43,540 bases of DNA from Bacteroidetes bacterium UBA6063 (GCA_002428905.1 DIYD01000100.1:1-43540), one strand, 5' to 3'; positions 28,129-37,735 are shown, counted from the stretch's first letter. Program-made: numbers and translations. The notes: generated by a model from the letters alone, not told the origin.

Positions 28129-28815
28129 ATGAAAACTAGAAAACCTACCTTATCCGTTTTTATTCTATTCCTTTCAACATGGCTATTGAATACTGGCTGT
28201 AACGATCCTGTACGCTTTGAAACCACCACCAGTGCTCAAACCTATCATTTACAGTTTCTCAACGGAACCACAAACGAACCCATATTTCAGGGTGAGAAAG
28301 GTCAGGCAACGTTGGCAGCAAGCAACTTTCTTGAGATGGAAACCATAAGCCTTGGAGAATTCACCATTAACGATGACGGGTTCGCCCAGGTAAGCTCATC
28401 TGAAGCAAATTCGTGTATGACCTGTCAACTCACAGTGCGGGTAAAAGGGAAGTATTATCGGCCACAGAGCCTCTCAGATATCTACAAGATATATCAATCC
28501 GATAGCGGCTCGGTGGTCTTGCACAATTGGATTAAAGGCCTAACAAAAAAAGATACGTTTTACTACGCCATCAAACAATTTGGCGACGAACACCCGCAGT
28601 TTTTCAAGCAAAACTATCCGTTTGACGAGTTGATTTACACGTTCCGAGCCCGTGCAGACAAAAAACACCGTCTTTTCTATGCAGTGAACCAACCCATAGA
28701 AGAGGGATATGATCGAGTATCGAAAAAGTTCATTCTGGATATGAACATGTACGAGCAACAAGACATAACCGTATTTGGCGATCCAGAGCTAACCAAAATC
28801 AGGATTATGGAATAG
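28129..28815 (+). CDS. Lipoprotein of unknown function
   Basis: A 228-residue protein with a signal peptide and lipobox LLNTGC (Cys24). I do not recognise the family. The mature part starts NDPVRFETTTS, holds a paired Cys motif NSCMTCQLTV, and has beta-rich then helical content (FGDEHPQFFKQNYPFDELI). The Cys pair is consistent with a disulfide. The ATG at 28129 fits the signal peptide; a TTG at 28108 extends the frame. A strong hairpin terminator lies 63 bases after the stop. Confidence 0.65.
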   Translation: MKTRKPTLSVFILFLSTWLLNTGCNDPVRFETTTSAQTYHLQFLNGTTNEPIFQGEKGQATLAASNFLEMETISLGEFTINDDGFAQVSSSEANSCMTCQLTVRVKGKYYRPQSLSDIYKIYQSDSGSVVLHNWIKGLTKKDTFYYAIKQFGDEHPQFFKQNYPFDELIYTFRARADKKHRLFYAVNQPIEEGYDRVSKKFILDMNMYEQQDITVFGDPELTKIRIME

Positions 28816-28878
28816 CCTTTACCCAGATTGGCCATGTCAAATCAAATGAAAAGGGTACAAATAAATCACCTGAACCAA

Positions 28879-28908
28879 AAAAGGCTCACGCACCTGCGAG
28901 AGCCTTTT
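28879..28908 (+). terminator. Bidirectional intrinsic terminator
   Basis: AAAAGGCTC (28879-28887) pairs with GAGCCTTTT (28900-28908), and an inner CGC/GCG extends the stem around an ACCT loop, with one A/A mismatch. Runs of T on both strands suggest termination in both directions, serving the lipoprotein gene (plus) and the C1 peptidase gene (minus). Confidence 0.8.
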
Positions 28909-29007
28909 ATATGATAAGATCGGGCACCGGTTATGTCAATGACTGTCTAAACCATTCCCAAATTGAGCTTGATCAGTTCACGAGTGTTGCTTCGTCCTGA
29001 AACAAAT

Positions 29008-30207
29008 CTACTTTATCCCAAGTTTCTTTCGTGTTCCCTTCGTTAAGGCGTCTTTATGCACGAGGATGTCCATGGTTTTGTACTGCACATAAGGAACAGA
29101 AGCATACATGTAGCCATCGCAGTCATTCTTTGTCCCCCAGGAGTTCTTTACAATGTAATAAACCGATCCATTCTGATCCTTAACCATGCCCGTAATGTGC
29201 ATGCCATGATCGTCGGTGGTTGTATAATTGTCAAAACCAATCTGACGCATTTCTTGTGTAATTTCCTTTTCTTCTCCTGGCGTATCGAACTGTGTTCCTG
29301 TTCGCTTCGCTCCAGCGTTATTGAAGTGTTTATCATCCTTACCCTTCATAGACAACGCTTTTGGATCTTTTGGAACGATTGCAAGCCCATTTCGGAACGA
29401 AAATCCTTTTTCACTCACATCGCTTGCCCATGCGATTGAATATCCACTCATAATGGAATTATCCATTTCGGCTACAAACTCATCCAACGGTAGGTTGTAT
29501 ACACGTTCACCCATCCAGTTGTCTGCTACTTCAAGCACAAAACTGGAGTAAAATGGGTGATGCGTATACGACGTAAGCGTCACGTAATCATCCATATTCA
29601 ACCCTAAGTGATCAGCAAAAGACTTCGCTGTATACGTCTTTCCTTCATACTCGAAGCTCTCGGGCACTTTGCCCAAATAAGCATCTAACACGCCTTCTAT
29701 GGCACCTAACCATGCTGTGGTAAGTTTACCCTGACGGTTCTTGATCACAACATCACACATTGCCTTTAACATCCCCTCCATCTCGCTATGGTTGTGATTA
29801 TCCAGACCATAGTTGAGGCCTTTGTATACGTCCTGAGGTACAATTCCATAGTTCTTAATTACATGAGGTATGTCGTGAAAAGCACCACCTTGTGAGAAGT
29901 TCACCGCGCCCCGCATCCGAACATACTTCTTCGCTTTATCAATGTATGCCATGCGAACGATATACATTTCCGAAAGCTTGTGTTTGCCTTTTCCGGTTCG
30001 CATCAATTCACTTTCCATAAAAGACAACGCACTAAAACTCCAGCAAGTTCCTGTGCGGTTTTGATTCTGAACTTCGTTCGCCTCAAGGTCTTTAACTACT
30101 GTAAAGTAGTACTGTCCGTCTTTCTTGTTTTTAAGCGTGTCTTGCGCAAACAATTGCAAGCTAAATAAGCCAGACACAAGCATGCATGCTACTATAAACT
30201 GTTTCAT
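29008..30207 (-). CDS. Secreted C1 family cysteine peptidase (bleomycin hydrolase/aminopeptidase C-like)
   Basis: The 399-residue product has a signal peptide (MKQFIVACMLVSGLFSLQLF). The papain-like catalytic set is in place: NRTGTCWSFS with the nucleophile Cys and preceding Gln, DDHGMHITGM with the His, and VKNSWG with the Asn. The overall length and the order fit the bleomycin hydrolase/PepC branch. That branch is usually cytoplasmic, so a signal peptide is unusual outside Bacteroidota (inference from memory). I start at the ATG at 30207; the frame extends to 30228. The 3' neighbour is a shared terminator at 28879. Confidence 0.9.
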   Translation of the reverse strand: MKQFIVACMLVSGLFSLQLFAQDTLKNKKDGQYYFTVVKDLEANEVQNQNRTGTCWSFSALSFMESELMRTGKGKHKLSEMYIVRMAYIDKAKKYVRMRGAVNFSQGGAFHDIPHVIKNYGIVPQDVYKGLNYGLDNHNHSEMEGMLKAMCDVVIKNRQGKLTTAWLGAIEGVLDAYLGKVPESFEYEGKTYTAKSFADHLGLNMDDYVTLTSYTHHPFYSSFVLEVADNWMGERVYNLPLDEFVAEMDNSIMSGYSIAWASDVSEKGFSFRNGLAIVPKDPKALSMKGKDDKHFNNAGAKRTGTQFDTPGEEKEITQEMRQIGFDNYTTTDDHGMHITGMVKDQNGSVYYIVKNSWGTKNDCDGYMYASVPYVQYKTMDILVHKDALTKGTRKKLGIK

Positions 30208-30275
30208 CAAATTCGAATTTTGCGGCAAAGTATATCATTTTTTCTACCACTTCGAATTAATTCTACCAACAGTTC

Positions 30276-31943
30276 TTAAAACTGGAAGTAAATAAACGGT
30301 TGTACATCGGCAGTTTTAGCCTGGTAACAGACAAATATGATGACCGCACAGGCGATCACCTTGGCAAAATCGGGAATGGCCACGAAGCTCTCCTTCGCAC
30401 GATCTTTGATCGATTTAGGAATGAAATGAATAAAAAATCCGAGCAAGATAATGAGGAAAGGCGTTCTATATTTATCGATGCGTTCCGGTATTCCTGCCCA
30501 GTTAAAGTTTAGTGCAATTTGCTCCAACATAGACTGCACACCAGCGATGCTTCCCGCCCTGAAATATATCCAGCAAAAAGCCACAAAATGAAAGGTGATA
30601 AAACCGGATAAAGCGGTTGAAAGCCAAGCTGGAAATCTGATCTTCATTTCGTTCTTAACATCTAACCAGCCAAACAGAAGTCCCAGTGCCGATAAGAAGA
30701 ATAACGTAAATGCTAACCCAACATAGGGCGATTCCTCCAAACTTAATAATCTCCAACCGATTAACGAAGCAATCACGGCGAACAAAATCGCAAATCGCCA
30801 TTTATTCGCCATCCAGATTTTATGCATTGCAAGGGCCAGGCCGTGCAATCCTCCCCAAATGATAAACTTGGTAGCCGCTCCGTGCCAAAGTCCACCAAGC
30901 AACATCGTAAGCATAAGGTTCACATAGGTTCGCACCTTCCCCTTGCGATTTCCTCCGAGCGATATATAGAGGTAGTCTCGCAACCACGACGATAGAGAGA
31001 TGTGCCAGCGCCGCCAAAAGTCGGTGATAGACCGTGCCTTGTACGGTGAATTAAAGTTTAACGGCAGTTGGAACCCAAGCAAGGCTGCAAGCCCGATTGC
31101 CATATCTGAATAACCCGAAAAGTCGCAGTAAATCTGTATACTATATCCGTATACAGCCATCAAATTGCTAAACCCAATGTAGTCGGTCGGAGCATCAAAA
31201 ACCCGATCAACAAAGTTCACCGAGATGTAATCTGAAACAACCATCTTCTTGAACAGACCAGCCATAATAAGATAAATGGCCACGCCCAGTTGCTCACGGG
31301 TAAGGCTGTACTTTTTATAGATCTGTGGAATGAAGTCTGCCGCACGCACAATAGGCCCTGCCACAAGTTGCGGAAAGAACGTCACAAAGAATCCAAAGTC
31401 AATTATGTTCTTCGCCGGCTCCAGTTGTCTGCGATAAATATCAATGGTATAACTCAGGGTTTGGAAGGTATAGAACGATATCCCAACGGGTAATATGATC
31501 TCATAAATATCAAACCCAGACCCGAACAAGCCATTCGAGAATACGGCCATGAAGTTTATCGCCTTGAGGTCAGTTCCGAGCGAATTATTGATCAGTTCTA
31601 CAAAATATCCGGAGTACTTAAAAAAGGCCAGTAAACCCAAATTCACAAACAAACTCAAGAGAAGAATCAGCTTCCGATTCCTGTTGTTGTCTGATTTATA
31701 AATGGCGTTGCCACACCAGTAATCTACTATGGTAGATAAGATGAGTAACCCAAAATAGAGTCCACCCGACTTGTAATAGAAAAACAGGCTAAATGCCAGA
31801 AGGTACAGATTCCGAACGGCTAATTTCTTGTGAAATATGGTAAAGATTAGAAAACCTATTGTGAAGATAAACAGAAACAGATACTGACTGAATATCAGGG
31901 GAGCATTCTCCGAATAAACGAATATGTCTTTTAATCCTAACAC
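30276..31943 (-). CDS. MBOAT family O-acyltransferase (AlgI-like)
   Basis: A polytopic membrane protein of 555 residues. AlgI/DltB family hallmarks are FFPQLVAGPIVR, YSIQIYCDFSGYSDMAIG, DFWRRWHISLSSWLRDYLYI and LLGGLWHGAA with the putative active-site His. Such proteins move acyl (acetyl) groups across the membrane to a partner that acylates a polysaccharide. The SGNH hydrolase gene 3 bases upstream is the natural partner. The start is a GTG at 31943; no ATG fits. Confidence 0.9.
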   Translation of the reverse strand: MLGLKDIFVYSENAPLIFSQYLFLFIFTIGFLIFTIFHKKLAVRNLYLLAFSLFFYYKSGGLYFGLLILSTIVDYWCGNAIYKSDNNRNRKLILLLSLFVNLGLLAFFKYSGYFVELINNSLGTDLKAINFMAVFSNGLFGSGFDIYEIILPVGISFYTFQTLSYTIDIYRRQLEPAKNIIDFGFFVTFFPQLVAGPIVRAADFIPQIYKKYSLTREQLGVAIYLIMAGLFKKMVVSDYISVNFVDRVFDAPTDYIGFSNLMAVYGYSIQIYCDFSGYSDMAIGLAALLGFQLPLNFNSPYKARSITDFWRRWHISLSSWLRDYLYISLGGNRKGKVRTYVNLMLTMLLGGLWHGAATKFIIWGGLHGLALAMHKIWMANKWRFAILFAVIASLIGWRLLSLEESPYVGLAFTLFFLSALGLLFGWLDVKNEMKIRFPAWLSTALSGFITFHFVAFCWIYFRAGSIAGVQSMLEQIALNFNWAGIPERIDKYRTPFLIILLGFFIHFIPKSIKDRAKESFVAIPDFAKVIACAVIIFVCYQAKTADVQPFIYFQF

Positions 31944-31946
31944 GTT

Positions 31947-33185
31947 TTACTCAAATCGCTGTTCGTACGCATCCATAATGCTCGCATACAACATCTTGCC
32001 TTGCAAAATATACCCTTCCTCTGAATAATGAATCAAATCTGCTCTGGCCAAACCTTCCGCCTTCCACTTCTTAATGGCATAATTACCGCCCATGATTTTA
32101 TTAAAATCCCAAACTGCAGCATCAAACTCATCAGCCAACTCATATATACCTGCCACTACCTTATCGATATTGGTATTGTGATACCTTCTGCGAATATAAA
32201 AATCACCTGGCGTGGTAATCAAAATAGACGCATTCGGACTGCTTGCTTTGATTTCCTTCAACAAGCTGCGATACGAGTCTACAAAACATGTTTTGCAAAA
32301 CATACGCTCGGTCATATAACCATCGTTGGTGCCCAGTGAAACAATAACCAGATCGGAATTCAACGCACTGAGCTGCTCATTGAAAAAATGGTTTCTCAGG
32401 TAACTTTTTGCGTACGCTCCATTTAATCCAATGGAATTGTAGACTACTCCAGGATTGTTGTTCTCGAGCGACATCCCGAATAATTGGAAATAACCTCCGG
32501 AATCACACTGGTCGAAACCGAGCCAGAAACTATCTTGCATCTCATTGAAGTAAACGGCCGACACAGAAGAACTGATCGGTTGATGATCAAAATCCAGCAA
32601 ATTGCTATCGCCATCCAGCATGCGCACGTCAAAGCTCTTTGGTGTGTGATAGCTAAACAGCTTCATACGGTTAAACTCATAGTTCATGTCGCCGTCAATA
32701 TTCGGATCTATCTTCAAATAGGCGCTGGTGTCAAACGTTGTAGCGGTCGCGCCTGTAATTCCATAATTACACTCCTGTCGCAACAGAATACTTCTACAGC
32801 CCTCCCAAGAGCCTTTGTGCCGAATCTTTAAGTTCATCGGACTATTGCTACGAATCAGACGATACGGAAAGATAAAACCCCGACCTCCGTTACCCAGAGT
32901 CTTTTGAAAGAGCTTTCTGGAAGTATGTGTGAGAAAATCGGCCTGAATATGACTATCACCGATGTGCGTGATGACAATTTTCTCCTTTTTCTGATCGATG
33001 TAATTGTCTACCTCCTGATAAAATGGCTCCAGGCGTTTAGCCTTTTGAACGATGTTATGCTCGTAATGTACCGATTTGTAATCTGGCAGAAAAACGGGTA
33101 ATATGCCGGAAGTTCGTTGTACAAACGAACCCAGCAGGACAGCTAAAACTATCCCGGCCAACCATTTTAATGTCGTATTGATCAA
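31947..33185 (-). CDS. SGNH/GDSL hydrolase family protein, membrane-anchored
   Basis: The 412-residue product has an N-terminal hydrophobic anchor (residues about 8-24). SGNH blocks can be read: HIGDSHIQAD (Ser of block I, with GDSH in place of GDSL), NSIGLNGA (block II), LGTNDG (block III) and DLIHYSEEG (Asp/His of block V). It probably acts as periplasmic acetyltransferase or esterase together with the MBOAT protein, like AlgJ/AlgX beside AlgI (inference from order). The start is a TTG at 33185 that overlaps the TGA of the guanylyltransferase gene (TTGA). Confidence 0.8.
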   Translation of the reverse strand: MINTTLKWLAGIVLAVLLGSFVQRTSGILPVFLPDYKSVHYEHNIVQKAKRLEPFYQEVDNYIDQKKEKIVITHIGDSHIQADFLTHTSRKLFQKTLGNGGRGFIFPYRLIRSNSPMNLKIRHKGSWEGCRSILLRQECNYGITGATATTFDTSAYLKIDPNIDGDMNYEFNRMKLFSYHTPKSFDVRMLDGDSNLLDFDHQPISSSVSAVYFNEMQDSFWLGFDQCDSGGYFQLFGMSLENNNPGVVYNSIGLNGAYAKSYLRNHFFNEQLSALNSDLVIVSLGTNDGYMTERMFCKTCFVDSYRSLLKEIKASSPNASILITTPGDFYIRRRYHNTNIDKVVAGIYELADEFDAAVWDFNKIMGGNYAIKKWKAEGLARADLIHYSEEGYILQGKMLYASIMDAYEQRFE

Positions 33186-34258
33186 ATATGTTCCCCGTTA
33201 AACTTGGATTTCACATCGCCTACAATACGCTTCACTTCCTGCTCATTGTCTTTATTGCAGATAAGCAAAGCATCGTTGGTATCAAGAATGAATAAATCCC
33301 GAACACCTTCGAGTACCACTAGTTTATCTCGATGCGAAACAACCAGATTGCCTTTAGAATCATTAAACTCAATTTTTGAGCCAATTGGTACATTCTGGTC
33401 TTCGTTTTTATCCGCAACATCGTACAGCGATTTCCATGTACCCAGATCTGACCACCCGAAATCAGACGGCAACACGTATACATTGTCTGATTTTTCTATA
33501 ATACCGTAGTCGATGGATATGTTCTGGCAAACGGGATAAATACGTCCAATAAATTCGGCTTCCTGTTCACTGTAAAATGCATCACTGCCCGATTTGAACA
33601 GCTCAGACATCTCTTCCAAATGCTGATCAAAGGCCGACAATATGCTGTTTGTATGCCAGATAAAAATACCGGCATTCCAGAGAAAATCTCCGCTTTTAAT
33701 AAACTGTTCAGCAAGCTCCAAACTTGGTTTCTCCGTAAATGTTTTCACCTCGTGAATTCCTTGCTGCACCTCTGCTTCTTTGAATTGTATGTAGCCGTAA
33801 CCAGTATCGGGTCTTGAAGGCTTAATACCGAGGGTTACAAGCGCATCATGCGTATTGGCGAAATCCATACAAGCATTAACCTGGTCGATAAAGCTTGCTT
33901 CGTTAATAATCAGGTGATCGGATGGTGCCACAACAACCACGGCATCCTTATCGCGTTGTGCGATCTTATAACAGGCATAAGCGATACACGGCGCTGTGTT
34001 CTTAGCCATGGGTTCACCTAATATTTGATTATCGTTGATTTCTGGAATTTGTTCTTTGATTAACGCCCGATAATTCTCGTTCGTAACAATGTAAATATGC
34101 TCAGAAGGCAGCACCTGCTCAAATCGTTTGTAGGTCATTTGAAGCAGGGTTTGACCTAAGCCCAGTATATCCAAAAACTGTTTCGGTTTATCAACCCGAC
34201 TTACCGGCCAGAAACGAGTACCAACTCCACCGGCCATAATTACCGCATACTTCTTCAT
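33182..34258 (-). CDS. Mannose-1-phosphate guanylyltransferase
   Basis: ManC-type nucleotidyltransferase, 358 residues, single domain without the phosphomannose isomerase fusion. It would make GDP-mannose from mannose-1-phosphate and GTP. Motifs are MAGGVGTRFWPVSR, KPKQFL, LGEPMAKNTAP, APSDH and FTEKP, with LWNAGIFIWHT later. The ATG at 34258 follows the isomerase stop by 2 bases. The product feeds mannose, fucose or rhamnose-type sugars into surface glycans. Confidence 0.95.
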   Translation of the reverse strand: MKKYAVIMAGGVGTRFWPVSRVDKPKQFLDILGLGQTLLQMTYKRFEQVLPSEHIYIVTNENYRALIKEQIPEINDNQILGEPMAKNTAPCIAYACYKIAQRDKDAVVVVAPSDHLIINEASFIDQVNACMDFANTHDALVTLGIKPSRPDTGYGYIQFKEAEVQQGIHEVKTFTEKPSLELAEQFIKSGDFLWNAGIFIWHTNSILSAFDQHLEEMSELFKSGSDAFYSEQEAEFIGRIYPVCQNISIDYGIIEKSDNVYVLPSDFGWSDLGTWKSLYDVADKNEDQNVPIGSKIEFNDSKGNLVVSHRDKLVVLEGVRDLFILDTNDALLICNKDNEQEVKRIVGDVKSKFNGEHI

Positions 34259-34260
34259 AT

Positions 34261-35229
34261 CTATCTTAAAATTCCTTCCCTGTTTAAATCGTGAATATGC
34301 ACCATACCGGCATATTCTTTACCGTGCAATACGATGATCTGGCTTATTTTTCGATCAGCCATCACACCTGCTGCATTTGCCGCTAACTCATCCTGCTGCA
34401 TGGTTACCGGACTGGCTGCCATAATATCTTGCGCAACCGCCGACTCCATGTCAATATCGGACTCGAGCATACGACGGATATCCCCATCTGTTATTACACC
34501 AACGAGATTGGTACCATCTATAACCGCCACAGCGCCTAATCGTTTTTCTGTTAACTCAACAATAACACGCTTAATACTGTCTGACGGACTTACTCGTGGT
34601 TTACCATTTTGACCTGCTAGATCTGCAAGTGTGGTGTACAGTCGCTTCCCCAAAGACCCACCTGGGTGGTACTTGGCGAAATCATTACTACTAAACCCAC
34701 GGCTCTTGAGTAAACAAACGGCAAGTGCGTCACCCATAACCAATTGAGCTGTGGTACTTGTTGTTGGCGCAAGATTATTCGGACACGCCTCTTTGCTCAC
34801 GGTGACGTCCAGCACATATTCGGCGTGTTGGGCCAGGAACGAGTCCATATTCCCAACCATTCCGATTAATGTATTTCCACCGCTTTTTATTAAAGGAACA
34901 AGGGCTTTTATTTCCGGTGTGTTCCCGCTTTTGGATATGCAGATTACAATATCGTCCTTCTGAATCATTCCTAAATCGCCATGAACTGCGTCTGCAGCAT
35001 GCATAAAAATGGATGGAGTGCCTGTGCTATTTAGAGTCGCTACAATCTTATTAGCTATAGCTGCACTTTTTCCAATTCCGGTCACCACAAGTCGTCCGGA
35101 TGACGATAAAACGGTCTCAACCACGTGAAAGAAATCATCCGAAATTTGGTCGTTTAACTGAGCTATTGCCTTGGCTTCCAGCTCAATAGTTTCGGCTACC
35201 CAGCCCCGTACATCCTCTATTTTTTGCAA
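34261..35229 (-). CDS. KpsF/GutQ family sugar-phosphate isomerase (arabinose-5-phosphate isomerase type)
   Basis: The 322-residue product has an N-terminal SIS domain (GIGKSAAIANKIVATLNSTG, HAADAVHGDLGM, SKSGNTPE) and two C-terminal CBS domains (GAVAVIDGTNLVGVITDGDI and the last 60 residues). Enzymes of this kind interconvert ribulose-5-P and arabinose-5-P for Kdo synthesis. The start is a TTG at 35229; the family N-terminus lies here and no ATG is available. It is first in the glycan operon and divergent from recQ. Confidence 0.92.
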   Translation of the reverse strand: MQKIEDVRGWVAETIELEAKAIAQLNDQISDDFFHVVETVLSSSGRLVVTGIGKSAAIANKIVATLNSTGTPSIFMHAADAVHGDLGMIQKDDIVICISKSGNTPEIKALVPLIKSGGNTLIGMVGNMDSFLAQHAEYVLDVTVSKEACPNNLAPTTSTTAQLVMGDALAVCLLKSRGFSSNDFAKYHPGGSLGKRLYTTLADLAGQNGKPRVSPSDSIKRVIVELTEKRLGAVAVIDGTNLVGVITDGDIRRMLESDIDMESAVAQDIMAASPVTMQQDELAANAAGVMADRKISQIIVLHGKEYAGMVHIHDLNREGILR

Positions 35230-35260
35230 AAGCCTCGTATTTGCCGCAAATTAAATTTTT

Positions 35261-35293
35261 TTTGCGTTGAAACTGAAAGTTTTACTAATTTAG
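35261..35293 (+). promoter_or_regulatory. Probable recQ promoter
   Basis: A -33 TTTG (35261-35264), a 21-base spacer and TAATTTAG (35286-35293, one mismatch to TAnnTTTG) precede recQ. An AGG-rich stretch about 8 bases before the ATG is one of the few Shine-Dalgarno-like sites in the window. Confidence 0.4.
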
Positions 35294-35331
35294 TGCTACA
35301 AAGAAGTAAAGCTCTGGGAGGGAAGGATTAC

Positions 35332-37524
35332 ATGGTACAGCAAACGGCAGATATAAGAAAAGGCTTAAAAGAATTTTTCGGTTTTGACACATTCAAAGGC
35401 AATCAGGAGGCAGTAATTCAGTCCATCATGGACGGCAACGATTGTTTCGTGATTATGCCAACTGGAGCCGGTAAATCTTTATGCTACCAACTGCCTGCTT
35501 TGATGAAACCCGGAACGGCCATCATCATCTCACCATTGATTGCCCTGATGAAAAATCAGGTTGATGCCATTCGTGGTTTCGGTGAAAGCGACGCAATTGC
35601 GCATTTCCTAAATTCATCCTTAACGAAAACACAAACCAAAACGGTGAAAGACGACGTAGCATCTGGCAAAACCAAGATGCTCTACGTAGCGCCTGAAACC
35701 TTGAAAAAGGATGAAACCGTTGATTTTCTACGTTCCGTGCAAGTTTCTTTTGTTGCGGTGGATGAGGCACACTGTATTAGCGAGTGGGGACACGATTTCC
35801 GGCCTGAATACCGTCGCATTAAGCAAATCATCAAAGCCATTGATGATGTACCTATGGTAGCGTTAACCGCTACGGCAACGCCCAAAGTTCAGTTCGACAT
35901 TCAAAAGAACCTGAACATGATCGACGCTAAAGTCTTTAAGTCGTCGTTTAATCGCGACAACCTGTACTATGAGGTAAAGGCCAAGGGTAAAAAAGGACAA
36001 ACACTCAAAGACATTCTGTCTTTCATAAATAAGCGTGCCGGCAAATCAGGCATCATTTATTGCTTAAGTCGCAAGAAGGTAGAAGAAGTTGCTGAAATTC
36101 TTCAGGCCAATGGTGTAAAAGCCCTACCCTATCATGCTGGGTTGGATGCGAAAACACGATCAAGTCATCAAGACAAATTCCTGATGGAAGAAGTGGATGT
36201 GATTGTCGCGACCATTGCCTTTGGTATGGGTATCGACAAACCGGATGTTCGATTTGTGATTCACTACGATGTACCCAAAAGCTTGGAGGGTTATTACCAG
36301 GAGACCGGGCGTGCTGGAAGAGATGGCAAAGAAGGTGATTGTGTCCTGTTCTACAACCCGAACGATAACGAGAAGCTTGAAAAATTCCTAAAGGACAAGC
36401 CGGTTGCCGAACGGGAGATTGGCACTCAACTTATTTTGGAAATGGCCTCCTTCGCTGAAACGAGTCAGTGTCGACGTAAGTTTCTACTCCACTACTTTGG
36501 TGAGGAGTACAACGACGACAACTGCAGCAATATGTGCGACAATTGCCGTTATCCCAAAAAGTTGGAGGATGTGAGTAAAGAATTCGTTTCCATGCTGAAG
36601 GTAGTCAAGGCTACGGATGGCAAAGTAAACATCGATCATATTGTAGATGTGCTCATCGGAAAAGCATCGAATGATGTTAAGGCGTATAAACATACCGAGC
36701 TAGAACAATTTGGTATTGGCAAAGACAAAGACGCCGTATTCTGGAAAAGCACGGTTCGACTTGCCCTAATCAATAATCTGATTGCCAAAAACATTGAGAA
36801 GTATGGCCTGATATCGATTCTGGACAAGGGACTTGAATTTCTTGCTGATCCCAGACCGGTGAACATGCCGGTAGATACGGAGTTCGAAAACGTGAGCGAT
36901 GAAGAATTCGAAAACGTTCAGATTGAAGCGGTTTACGATGAAGAGCTTTACGTTAAACTCAAAGAACTGCAGCGTGAAGTTGCCCGTGAGAAAAATCTAC
37001 CACCTTATGTGATCTTCCAGGAATCGTCATTGGAAGACATGGCGACCAAATACCCCATTTCCATTGAAGAAATGGAGAATATTTCTGGAGTTGGCAAAAA
37101 CAAGGCGCTGAAGTTTGGGAAACCATTCATTAAGCTTATTGAGGCCTATGTGGAAGAAAACGACATCGATCGTCCGAACGACATGGTGCTAAAAACAGTG
37201 GCCAACAAATCCGGCAAGAAGATTTCAATCATTCAGAATATCGATAAGAAATTAAGCATCGATGACATTGCCCGATCGCAAGCGCTATCCGTTCAGGAAT
37301 TGCTCGATGAAATTGAAAACATTGTGTACTCGGGTACCAAGCTAGACTTCTCGTATTACATCGAAGAGATCATCGATGACGATGTAAAGGAAGAGATATT
37401 TGATTATTTCCGTGAAACGGAAGACAACGACCTGGATGCTGCGGTAAATGAATTCGACGGTGATTTCTCCCACGACGAGATGCAACTCTTTAGAATTCAG
37501 TTCATTAGTGAAGTAGCCAACTAA
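35332..37524 (+). CDS. recQ: ATP-dependent DNA helicase RecQ
   Basis: RecQ unwinds DNA in recombination and repair. The 730-residue product has Walker A MPTGAGKSLCYQ, Walker B VDEAHCISEWGHDFRPEYR, motif III LTATATPK, motif V IVATIAFGMGIDKPDVRFVI and motif VI YYQETGRAGRDG. A zinc-binding CRRKFLLHYF...CDNC cluster, an RQC winged helix and an HRDC domain (LPPYVIFQESSLEDMA) follow. The C-terminal tail of about 120 residues is acidic and beyond the usual HRDC end. The ATG at 35332 is chosen for its GGAGGGAAGG leader; the frame extends further up to a TTG. Confidence 0.96.
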   Translation: MVQQTADIRKGLKEFFGFDTFKGNQEAVIQSIMDGNDCFVIMPTGAGKSLCYQLPALMKPGTAIIISPLIALMKNQVDAIRGFGESDAIAHFLNSSLTKTQTKTVKDDVASGKTKMLYVAPETLKKDETVDFLRSVQVSFVAVDEAHCISEWGHDFRPEYRRIKQIIKAIDDVPMVALTATATPKVQFDIQKNLNMIDAKVFKSSFNRDNLYYEVKAKGKKGQTLKDILSFINKRAGKSGIIYCLSRKKVEEVAEILQANGVKALPYHAGLDAKTRSSHQDKFLMEEVDVIVATIAFGMGIDKPDVRFVIHYDVPKSLEGYYQETGRAGRDGKEGDCVLFYNPNDNEKLEKFLKDKPVAEREIGTQLILEMASFAETSQCRRKFLLHYFGEEYNDDNCSNMCDNCRYPKKLEDVSKEFVSMLKVVKATDGKVNIDHIVDVLIGKASNDVKAYKHTELEQFGIGKDKDAVFWKSTVRLALINNLIAKNIEKYGLISILDKGLEFLADPRPVNMPVDTEFENVSDEEFENVQIEAVYDEELYVKLKELQREVAREKNLPPYVIFQESSLEDMATKYPISIEEMENISGVGKNKALKFGKPFIKLIEAYVEENDIDRPNDMVLKTVANKSGKKISIIQNIDKKLSIDDIARSQALSVQELLDEIENIVYSGTKLDFSYYIEEIIDDDVKEEIFDYFRETEDNDLDAAVNEFDGDFSHDEMQLFRIQFISEVAN

Positions 37525-37571
37525 TTTTCGATAAAATTTTTAAAAAAGTTTATCGATATAAAAAGTATTGC

Positions 37572-37579
37572 TAAATTTG
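37572..37579 (+). promoter_or_regulatory. -7 promoter box (TAAATTTG) for tRNA-Gln
   Basis: Exact TAnnTTTG, 10 bases before the tRNA 5' end. A GTTTA lies about 20 bases upstream in the -33 region. The spacing makes the transcript start at or a few bases before the tRNA. Confidence 0.55.
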
Positions 37580-37588
37580 CAGCCCCAT

Positions 37589-37659
37589 TGCCCGATCGTC
37601 TAATGGCAGGACCGCTGTTTTTGGTGCAGCTTGTGGAGGTTCGAATCCTTCTCGGGCAA
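37589..37659 (+). tRNA. tRNA-Gln (anticodon TTG)
   Basis: A cloverleaf can be drawn by eye. The acceptor TGCCCGA pairs with TCGGGCA, followed by discriminator A. The D arm has GTCT/GGAC. The anticodon stem GCTGT/GCAGC (one G-U) carries the loop TTTTGGT, so the anticodon is TTG, for Gln CAA/CAG codons. The T arm GGAGG-TTCGAAT-CCTTC is standard. CCA is not encoded. It lies between recQ and prs on the same strand. A short stem GTCAG/CTGAC (37667-37681) follows. Confidence 0.95.
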
Positions 37660-37702
37660 CAAAAAAGTCAGGAAATCTGACACGTTTATGATAACCGGTT
37701 AG

Positions 37703-37710
37703 TACTTTTG
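37703..37710 (+). promoter_or_regulatory. -7 promoter box (TACTTTTG) for prs
   Basis: Exact TAnnTTTG, 25 bases before the prs ATG at 37736. A clear -33 box at normal spacing is not seen. Confidence 0.45.
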
Positions 37711-37735
37711 AAGCCGGTGAAAGTAAAACGAAATT

